NCBI GenBank assembly: GCA_900553755.1
Contig: USEX01000007.1
Location: forward strand, 1-52,706
Length of the DNA stretch: 52,706 nucleotides
DNA from: an uncultured Clostridium sp.
Lineage (GTDB): Bacteria > Bacillota > Clostridia > TANB77 > CAG-508
Direction of reading: 5' to 3'
Shown here: positions 47,841 through 52,706 of the stretch, one piece after another
How positions within the stretch are numbered: the first letter of the stretch is position 1
Layout: each line of letters starts with the position of its first letter
Notes under the pieces: model-generated
Told to the model about the DNA's origin: nothing
The model's database searches: none
Seen by the model: the letters and a program-made list of their open reading frames with translations, nothing else
Made by a program: the position numbers and the translations under genes

Positions 47841-48593
47841 ATGCGAAAAGAAAAAGAAAAACAGCAGAATGAAACTATAACAACATCTTTAAAAGAGGAT
47901 AAATTTAAAGCAGAATTAAACTCTGAAAAATTGAAAAAAAGAGAGAGAGCCATTAGAATAATAAAGATAGGAATTTTAATCATAGCACTGTTTTTAATGA
48001 TTATATATTTTTTACTTAGATTATTTTACGATGGGGGAGCATTTACTGTTGCACTTGATGATAAATTAGCTAAAAAAAGTGGACTTGTAATGTATGAAAA
48101 TAAAGATGAAAAAGATGAGAAAAAAATACTAAAAGTCGACCAACTAGAGTTTGTTGATAATATTTCAATAAATTGGTTACCTTCAGACATAGACAATCAA
48201 GGTGATGGAACTCATAATGGACCAAATTATATTGCATATACATTTTATCTTGAAAATAAAGGTGCAGATACAATCAATTATTGGTACAAAATTGCCGTTG
48301 ATGATGTGGTGAAAAATGTTGATAGAGCTATTAGAGTTATGGTGTTTGAAAACGGTGAGAAAGAAGTATACGCCAAAAGAAATGAATCAACAGGGCAAGC
48401 TGAAACTGGCACAACAGCTTTCAAGGACGATTTAACAGTTTTAGAAAAACAAAGGACAGACTTTAAATCTGGAGATATTGATAAATTTACAATTGTAATT
48501 TGGATTGAGGGAGACGATCCTGATTGTGTGGATGCTTTAATCGGAGGAATGATGAAGATGCACATGGATATAACAGAAGAACATATACAATAA
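47841..48593 (+). CDS. membrane-anchored TasA-like protein
   Basis: A 250-residue protein with a 40-residue charged cytoplasmic N-terminus, one membrane span (about 45-64) and an extracellular beta-rich domain. The C-terminal VIWIEGDDPDCVDALIGG segment matches MWVEGQDVDCENSASG in the major subunit downstream, which places both in one family. The long cytoplasmic head, and no small-residue cleavage site after the span, suggest it stays in the membrane and may anchor or start the fibre. That role is inference. Confidence 0.65.
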   Translation: MRKEKEKQQNETITTSLKEDKFKAELNSEKLKKRERAIRIIKIGILIIALFLMIIYFLLRLFYDGGAFTVALDDKLAKKSGLVMYENKDEKDEKKILKVDQLEFVDNISINWLPSDIDNQGDGTHNGPNYIAYTFYLENKGADTINYWYKIAVDDVVKNVDRAIRVMVFENGEKEVYAKRNESTGQAETGTTAFKDDLTVLEKQRTDFKSGDIDKFTIVIWIEGDDPDCVDALIGGMMKMHMDITEEHIQ

Positions 48594-48649
48594 TTACAAA
48601 AATCTAGCTAAATATTACAAAATGTTACAAAAGTTACATTTAATTTACA
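48594..48649 (+). promoter_or_regulatory. five phased TTACA boxes
   Basis: TTACA occurs at 48594, 48615, 48625, 48634 and 48645, so the spacings are 21, 10, 9 and 11 bases, close to whole helical turns. They lie directly upstream of the -35 of the major subunit promoter. The pattern suits an array of sites for an activator or repressor bound on one face of the DNA. Confidence 0.5.
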
Positions 48650-48664
48650 AATAGGTCGATTATA

Positions 48665-48693
48665 TTGACTTGAGAGTTTTTATATGGTATCTT
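48665..48693 (+). promoter_or_regulatory. promoter of the major TasA-like subunit
   Basis: TTGACT at 48665-48670, a 17-bp spacer and TATCTT at 48688-48693. The weak -10 fits a promoter that needs an activator. Confidence 0.5.
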
Positions 48694-48729
48694 AAGATTA
48701 AACAAATAAAAAAAGAAAAGAGGGAAAAA

Positions 48730-49731
48730 ATGAAGAAAAACAAGCAAAAGAAAACAAGCTTAAAATCAGCAATAGTACTACTTCTTTTAATAGCACTATT
48801 ACTAATAACATCATCTTATGCATGGTTTACAGCAAACCAAACAGTAACTGTAAGCACATTGCAAGTTAATGTTAAAGCATCAAATGGTTTACAAATATCA
48901 GCAGATGCACAAAACTGGAAAACAATCTTAGAAAAAGCAGATTTAACAACTGCAGCTGGAACATATAAAGACCTTGTTAACCAATTACCTGAAAAAGATT
49001 TAGAGCCAGTTTCATCAATTGGTAATGTAACAGGTGGTAAAATGGATATGTTTTATGGCGTTGTTGAGGCTGATGCAGCTCGAGCCGGTGAGTATTTCTT
49101 ATCATCAACAAAACAAACAGATGCAACAGGAACAGAAGGAAAATATATTGCATTTGACCTATTCTTAAAAGTAGATAAAGATACAACAATTTATATGACT
49201 CCTAACTCAAAAGTTACATTTGGGGATAAGGGTGACAAAGGTCTTCAAAACGCAGCCCGTGTTGCATTTGTTACAGAAGGAAGTGCAACTGTTGATAAAA
49301 CACCTGATGAGATGAGAAAACTTGCTTTAGCAGATGGAACAGCAAAAATATGGGAACCAAATTATGATGTTCATACAGCAGCCGGTGTTGCAGCAGCACG
49401 TGATACTTATGGAGTTACAACAACTACTACAGGTGGAAGCCAACTACCATATTATGGTATAAAAGCAGAAATACCTGTAAAGACAATTCCAATGAAACAA
49501 CTAACAACAGCAAATCCAAGTGATACTTATTTTGGACAAGCAACAGTTAATTATAAGACAATTGCAGAAAGTACAAGTACAATAGAGTTTGCTCAACTTA
49601 AAGCTGGAGTTACAAAAATAAGAGTTTATATGTGGGTTGAAGGACAAGACGTTGACTGTGAAAACTCTGCATCTGGTACAGATATAAAATTTGATTTACA
49701 ATTCACAGCTACAGCTCCAGTAGTTCCATAA
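48730..49731 (+). CDS. TasA-like probable major fibre subunit
   Basis: A 333-residue exported protein. The signal ends in SSYAWFTANQTVTVSTLQ, the classic TasA/camelysin boundary, and the mature chain starts with a beta strand (LQVNVKASNGLQIS). The long, Ala/Thr/Gly-rich beta domain has few charged clusters, and the end carries VYMWVEGQDVDCENSASG. It has its own promoter with TTACA boxes, a strong AAGAGGG site and a terminator. It also shows slightly richer GC and more 'optimal' codons than its neighbours. These suggest high expression as the main subunit. ATG 48730 is chosen over an ATG-less extension at 48670. Confidence 0.75.
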   Translation: MKKNKQKKTSLKSAIVLLLLIALLLITSSYAWFTANQTVTVSTLQVNVKASNGLQISADAQNWKTILEKADLTTAAGTYKDLVNQLPEKDLEPVSSIGNVTGGKMDMFYGVVEADAARAGEYFLSSTKQTDATGTEGKYIAFDLFLKVDKDTTIYMTPNSKVTFGDKGDKGLQNAARVAFVTEGSATVDKTPDEMRKLALADGTAKIWEPNYDVHTAAGVAAARDTYGVTTTTTGGSQLPYYGIKAEIPVKTIPMKQLTTANPSDTYFGQATVNYKTIAESTSTIEFAQLKAGVTKIRVYMWVEGQDVDCENSASGTDIKFDLQFTATAPVVP

Positions 49732-49770
49732 CTTATAAACAAAAATAAAAGATTAAAATAAAAATACATA

Positions 49771-49804
49771 AAGAGATCTAAGATATGTTCTTAGGTCTTT
49801 TTTA
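49771..49804 (+). terminator. terminator of the major subunit gene
   Basis: AGATCTAAGA pairs with TCTTAGGTCT (one G-U pair) around a 4-5 base loop, followed by six to seven Ts. Confidence 0.8.
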
Positions 49805-49858
49805 TTTGGAAAAACTTATACACTAAGAATCCTTTATAATAATAACAAGAGGAGCAAG

Positions 49859-50107
49859 ATTTATTCAGATTCTCAACAAGAAGTATTCCCTGCTATAGAA
49901 GACTTACAGAAAAGAACAGGATTAAATTTTAAGGAAAGTGAAATTTCATATAGTGATTATTTAGATTTTTGGCTTGAAAAGTATTGCAAAGTTAATTTAA
50001 GTTATTCAACAATTCAAACATACAAGGCAATAATCGAAAACTTCTTAAAGCCTGATTTAGGCAAGTATAGATTATCTGCAATTACGAGTGTAAAATTAAA
50101 TTCATAT
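49859..50107 (+). pseudogene. upstream in-frame extension of integrase without a start codon
   Basis: The reading frame of the integrase at 50108 stays open back to about 49757. From about 49859 it reads like the core-binding domain of a tyrosine recombinase (DYLDFWLEKYCKVNLSYSTI, then IIENFLKPDLGKYRLSAI). No ATG, GTG or TTG occurs in this stretch. A GAGGAG at 49849-49854 precedes an ATT, so either a rare ATT start is used or the true 5' end, with the arm-binding domain, has been lost. Confidence 0.65.
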
Positions 50108-50998
50108 ATGTCTGAATTATGTATGAAAACAGATTATGCAAAAACATATTACTCAAAAATATTAAAAGTATTAAAAGGAACTTTTAGAGATGCATGTGAT
50201 TTATTTGGCTTTTTGAGATACAATCCAACCATTACATTGAGATTACCAAGAATAGAAGAAGATAAAAAAGAAGCAAATCATATATATACTCAAGAAGAAA
50301 TTGATACAATCTTAAATAGATTTAGTAATGATGAAACATTTACATGTGTATTTCTAACAGCATGTTATACAGGAATGAGAACAGGAGAGGTTTGTGCATT
50401 AACATGGGATGATATTGATTTAGAAAATGCTATAATACACATAAAACATAATGTATATGATAAAACTGCTGATGAAAAAGGAAGATGGTTTATAGGTAAG
50501 ACAAAAACAATTTCAGGTACTAGAGATGTGCATATTTGCAATACACTATTATATGCATTGAAAAATTATAAGAAAAAACAATCTGAATATAAAAAGACAT
50601 TCAAAAATCAATATAAAACATATCATAAAGAAGAAGTAAAGAATGAATACGGAAAAGTCATTGAATATAGAATAGTAGAAGATAAAGGAAATGTAATATC
50701 ATTAAATAATATGAATTTAGTTTTTGTAAAGAATAACGGAGTGTATGTAGGCGCAGATATTACAAAATATCCATTCAAAATAATACATGATGAACTTAAA
50801 ATAAAAAAATGCAGATTTTATGATTTAAGAGGTAGTTATGCAACTAAAATATTAAATTCAGGAGTTGAAATAAGAGATGTTGCAGATATGCTTGGGCATA
50901 AAAATATTGAAACAACTGAAAATTATTACATAACAAGTCTTGATGAAAATAGAAATAAAGCTAGTAAAAATTTGATAAAATTATCAATTCAGATATAA
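50108..50998 (+). CDS. tyrosine-type site-specific integrase, 5'-truncated
   Basis: A phage/ICE-type tyrosine recombinase. From ATG 50108 it is 296 residues. The catalytic domain has Arg91 (TGMRTGE), YDLRG at 238-242 (Arg241; Tyr where the usual HxxR box has His), LGH at 262-264 and the nucleophile Tyr273 in ENYYI. Related Gram-positive integrases carry about 80-140 more N-terminal residues. Part of these is encoded just upstream without a start codon, so activity is doubtful. It lies 376 bp downstream of the fibre locus and opens a zone of decayed mobile DNA. Confidence 0.85.
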   Translation: MSELCMKTDYAKTYYSKILKVLKGTFRDACDLFGFLRYNPTITLRLPRIEEDKKEANHIYTQEEIDTILNRFSNDETFTCVFLTACYTGMRTGEVCALTWDDIDLENAIIHIKHNVYDKTADEKGRWFIGKTKTISGTRDVHICNTLLYALKNYKKKQSEYKKTFKNQYKTYHKEEVKNEYGKVIEYRIVEDKGNVISLNNMNLVFVKNNGVYVGADITKYPFKIIHDELKIKKCRFYDLRGSYATKILNSGVEIRDVADMLGHKNIETTENYYITSLDENRNKASKNLIKLSIQI

Positions 50999-51214
50999 TA
51001 AATATGATTGCATCATATAAATAAAAAATATTCTTCTTTTTTTATTGATTATCAAAAAACTCCTTTTATTTTATAATAATATTTACTTTATATATAAAAT
51101 AATGTATAATTTTTATAGTTATACATTTGATAGAAGACAAGAGAAATAGTATAAGTTATGTAGTAGATAATGATGTTGACAGTGTCAACGATTTGTCAAC
51201 GGAAAATAAAATTT

Positions 51215-51268
51215 AATAAGAACAATAAGAACAATAAAAACAATAAGAACGATAAGAACGATAAGAAC
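51215..51268 (+). repeat. six tandem 9-bp repeats (AATAAGAAC)
   Basis: Copies at 51215, 51224, 51233, 51242, 51251 and 51260. The third reads AATAAAAAC and the last two GATAAGAAC. The unit is a multiple of three and would code for NKN/DKN or IRT tripeptides, so it may once have been a linker ahead of the SEC-C motif. Confidence 0.85.
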
Positions 51269-51269
51269 T

Positions 51270-51332
51270 GATGGGTTTTGTCCTTGTGGAAGTGGTAAAA
51301 AGTATAAGAATTGCTGTGGAAAAAACGCATAA
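51270..51332 (+). pseudogene. orphan SEC-C zinc motif remnant
   Basis: The frame ending at the TAA of 51330-51332 encodes DGFCPCGSGKKYKNCCGKNA, a complete SEC-C zinc-binding motif. It has no gene body upstream: stops and the 9-bp repeats precede it. The DNA differs from the secA tail (23817-23886) at many third positions, so it is not a recent copy of it. It is probably the last exon-like scrap of a SEC-C protein deleted by mobile DNA. Confidence 0.7.
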
Positions 51333-51347
51333 AATAAAGTTGATTTT

Positions 51348-51535
51348 CTAAATGGTGATTATATGACCCAAGAATCTACTGAAGCTTTAACAACAGATTA
51401 GAATATTCTTTATCAAATGCGCTAGTTACTTATAAATTATTAGATATAGAAAGTATTAAAGAAATCTATAATGACATTGAGATTCAAAAAAATTCGGAAA
51501 ATGTAATGGAATTAGGCTTTAAAATTATCATATGA
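51348..51535 (+). pseudogene. frameshifted fragment of unknown gene
   Basis: One frame reads to a stop near 51399 (DYMTQESTEALTTD). A shift of one base continues as LEYSLSNALVTYKLLDIESI and on to a TGA at 51533-51535. Both parts have normal amino-acid composition for this genome. No family is recognised. Confidence 0.35.
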
Positions 51536-51633
51536 TATGAATAATTATGTTTATTTAGATTTTAAATTTTAGATACGTTCTCAATTAAACATATTTTTGC
51601 AATAAATTTAATTTAAATGAAGGAAGAACAAAA

Positions 51634-52272
51634 ATGAAAGAAAAAATAAAAGGATTTAACGAAAATAATTTAAAATGGATTATACTATTTATTTGTTTAA
51701 TTGGATTTTTAGCAATAGCAGAAGATGTATTTCATAAAGAAATAATGGACGGAGATATAATAGGTTATAAATTAATATCAACATTTTTAATATCAGATTT
51801 TGTAACACCACTAGCAAAATTTATTACTAACTTTGGAGGAGCAATATTTTTAATAGCATTAACTATTGTTTTATTCTTAGTAATAAAAAATAAAAAGATA
51901 GGAGCATCAATATTTTCTAATTTAGTAATAATCACTGTACTAAATCAATTATTAAAAAGTATATTGCAAAGACCAAGACCAACAAAATACAGAATAATTG
52001 AAGAAACTGGATATAGTTTTCCTTCAGGGCATTCTATGATAAGCATGGCCTTTTATGGCTATCTAATATACTTAATTTATAAGTATGTAAAGAATAAATA
52101 TGTAAAATGGATTTCTATTGTATTATTAGGCATTTTAATATGTTCTATTGGAATAAGCAGAATTTACTTAGGTGTGCATTATACAAGCGATGTATTAGGT
52201 GGATTTTTAATATCTATATCGTACTTGGTAATATACATAAGTGCCGTTAATAAGTTCTTGATAGAAAAGTAA
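51634..52272 (+). CDS. PAP2 family phosphatase
   Basis: A 212-residue membrane phosphatase of the type 2 phosphatidic acid phosphatase family, which hydrolyses lipid phosphates such as undecaprenyl diphosphate or phosphatidylglycerol phosphate on the outer face. All three motifs are present: K108-x6-R115-P116, PSGH at 130-133 and SR at 175-176 with His182 and Asp186. About five to six membrane spans surround them. The ATG follows GAAGGAAG. It is the only intact gene in the decayed region and may be cargo or an old chromosomal gene. Confidence 0.9.
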   Translation: MKEKIKGFNENNLKWIILFICLIGFLAIAEDVFHKEIMDGDIIGYKLISTFLISDFVTPLAKFITNFGGAIFLIALTIVLFLVIKNKKIGASIFSNLVIITVLNQLLKSILQRPRPTKYRIIEETGYSFPSGHSMISMAFYGYLIYLIYKYVKNKYVKWISIVLLGILICSIGISRIYLGVHYTSDVLGGFLISISYLVIYISAVNKFLIEK

Positions 52273-52273
52273 A

Positions 52274-52396
52274 ACAAGGAATTTCTTATATTTAACAGTA
52301 AAGAATCATGTATTTGTTGCTGGAAATAAAAGAATTGCTGCTACATTATTTATATATATGTATCTTGAAAACAGAAAAAAATATGAATATACTTAA
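52274..52396 (+). pseudogene. Fic/DOC family remnant
   Basis: The frame directly after the PAP2 stop reads TRNFLYLTVKNHVFVAGNKR, followed by IAATLFIYMYLENRKK, ending at a TAA at 52394-52396. This matches the active-site motif of Fic/DOC (HPFxDGNKRIAATLF) with Pro to Val and Asp to Ala changes. Fic domains AMP-ylate or phosphorylate target proteins and occur in toxin-antitoxin systems. No start codon or N-terminal part remains. Confidence 0.65.
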
Positions 52397-52580
52397 CAAA
52401 TATGGCTTAAAATTAAAAGATTAAAAAAAAAGAGACATATAAAAAAGAGGGGAATATTTAATGGACAACAAAAAAAGAAGTTGTGGAAAAAGATTTTATT
52501 AGTATTACTTGTATTATTTATATTATGGTTAATATTAGTTGCTAGAAGATTTATTATAATAACAAAATTAGTTAATAAAG
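52397..52580 (+). pseudogene. small membrane protein with a frameshift at an A7 tract
   Basis: ATG 52461, behind an AGAGGGG site, reads MDNKKRSCGKRFY and stops. With one more A in the A7 tract at 52470-52476 it would read MDNKKKKLWKKILLVLLVLF and on through a strong membrane span (ILWLILVARRFIIITKL) into the tRNA fragment. A one-base deletion in a homopolymer is the simplest explanation; a sequencing error is also possible. The bases before 52461 hold no gene. Confidence 0.35.
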
Positions 52581-52625
52581 CTCATAACCCGAAGGTCGTA
52601 AGTTCGAGTCTTACCCCCGCAACCA
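52581..52625 (+). other. 3' half of an initiator tRNA-Met gene (probable att remnant)
   Basis: From the anticodon loop CTCATAA (CAT anticodon) to the terminal CCA the sequence is a tRNA: anticodon stem 3' arm CCCGA, variable loop AGGTC, T-stem GTAAG/CTTAC around TTCGAGT, acceptor CCCCGCA, then ACCA. The CCCGA arm with the CAT anticodon is typical of initiator tRNA-fMet. The 5' half is absent; the bases before it do not pair with it. Integrative elements that use tRNA 3' ends leave just such copies. Confidence 0.75.
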
Positions 52626-52651
52626 CAATAAAATGAAGCATTTGCTAGATT

Positions 52652-52678
52652 TGTACTGAACCCAAAAAGTTGGACAGT
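52652..52678 (+). mobile_element. terminal inverted repeat of an IS3-family element (IS150-like)
   Basis: TGTACTGAACCCAAAAAGTTG followed by GACAGT matches the ends of IS150-group IS3-family elements (TG start, ACCCCAAAAAGTT core). The element would extend to the right, beyond the window; no transposase codons can be read in the 28 bases left. Confidence 0.6.
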
Positions 52679-52706
52679 ATAAATTAGGCTACTAACATGG
52701 AATGTT

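Larger units (their letters stand above)
50999..51633 (+). other. gene-poor decayed region
   Basis: There is no intact gene in these 635 bases. They hold a short AT stem near 51019-51045, a GTTGACA-G-TGTCAAC palindrome (51175-51189) with a third TGTCAAC at 51194-51200, the 9-bp repeat array and SEC-C remnant listed separately, and an open stretch around 51348-51535 broken by one frameshift. Residual codon structure (VVDNDVDSVNDLSTENKI before 51215) suggests leftover C-termini of lost genes. Confidence 0.6.

Noticed and set aside
51019..51045. Terminator after the integrase
   Set aside because: The stem is only A-T pairs in AT-rich DNA and is not convincing.
51215..51268. Plasmid-type iteron origin
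   Set aside because: The units are tandem with no spacing, only 9 bp, in decayed coding DNA, and no rep gene is near.
52581..52625. Functional tRNA gene
   Set aside because: The 5' acceptor strand, D arm and the 5' side of the anticodon stem are missing.

Overview
The window is AT-rich DNA from a low-GC Gram-positive bacterium, most likely an anaerobic clostridial Firmicute. Evidence: strong AGGAGG-type ribosome binding sites, a PolC replicase, the rpsF-ssb-rpsR and pyrH-frr-uppS-cdsA-rseP-polC gene orders, a class D-like sortase, a YtvI-like permease and TasA/SipW-type genes. Species cannot be named from the sequence alone.

Layout. (1) 1-1.2 kb: imperfect direct repeats at the left edge (possible insertion-sequence end), then rpsF-ssb-rpsR behind a promoter and a hairpin-rich leader. 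(2) 1.4-2.4 kb: a short LPXTG surface protein and a sortase, convergent, inserted between housekeeping operons. (3) 2.5-11.2 kb: pyrH-frr-uppS-cdsA-rseP-polC plus a small DUF1294 membrane protein; dxr, usually found between cdsA and rseP, is not here. (4) 11.2-23.9 kb: glyS, tdk (reverse), uvrA-cmk-murD, a small unknown, a cysteine-rich CBS protein, a YtvI/AI-2E-type permease, a stand-alone YcgQ-like C-terminal domain protein, and secA. (5) 24.0-26.1 kb: a Y-family polymerase and YolD behind a promoter that carries a LexA-like palindrome, a probable SOS mutagenesis operon.

(6) 26.2-49.8 kb is the most interesting part: a 23-kb surface-fibre locus. It holds two unknown helical proteins, a 3053-residue secreted beta-solenoid protein with about 24 GGxN-type repeats, four SipW-type signal peptidase homologues (three with the Ser and His expected for catalysis, one without either), and at least five to six small TasA/camelysin-like secreted proteins. 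Inside it sits a three-gene block: an unknown 332-residue protein, a membrane-anchored McrB-like AAA+ ATPase and a DUF2357/McrC-like partner with no visible nuclease domain. The probable major subunit (48730-49731) has its own promoter, preceded by five TTACA boxes spaced about one or two helical turns apart. My working inference is a TasA-like fibre assembly system in which dedicated SipW peptidases process several subunits and an AAA+ machine has been recruited for a membrane or assembly task, or for defence.

(7) 49.8-52.7 kb is a decayed mobile-element zone: a tyrosine integrase that lacks its N-terminus, a 9-bp tandem repeat leading into an orphan SEC-C zinc motif, an intact PAP2 phosphatase, a Fic/DOC remnant, a frameshifted small membrane protein, the 3' half of an initiator tRNA-Met gene (probable attachment-site remnant) and the end of an IS3-family element at the right edge.
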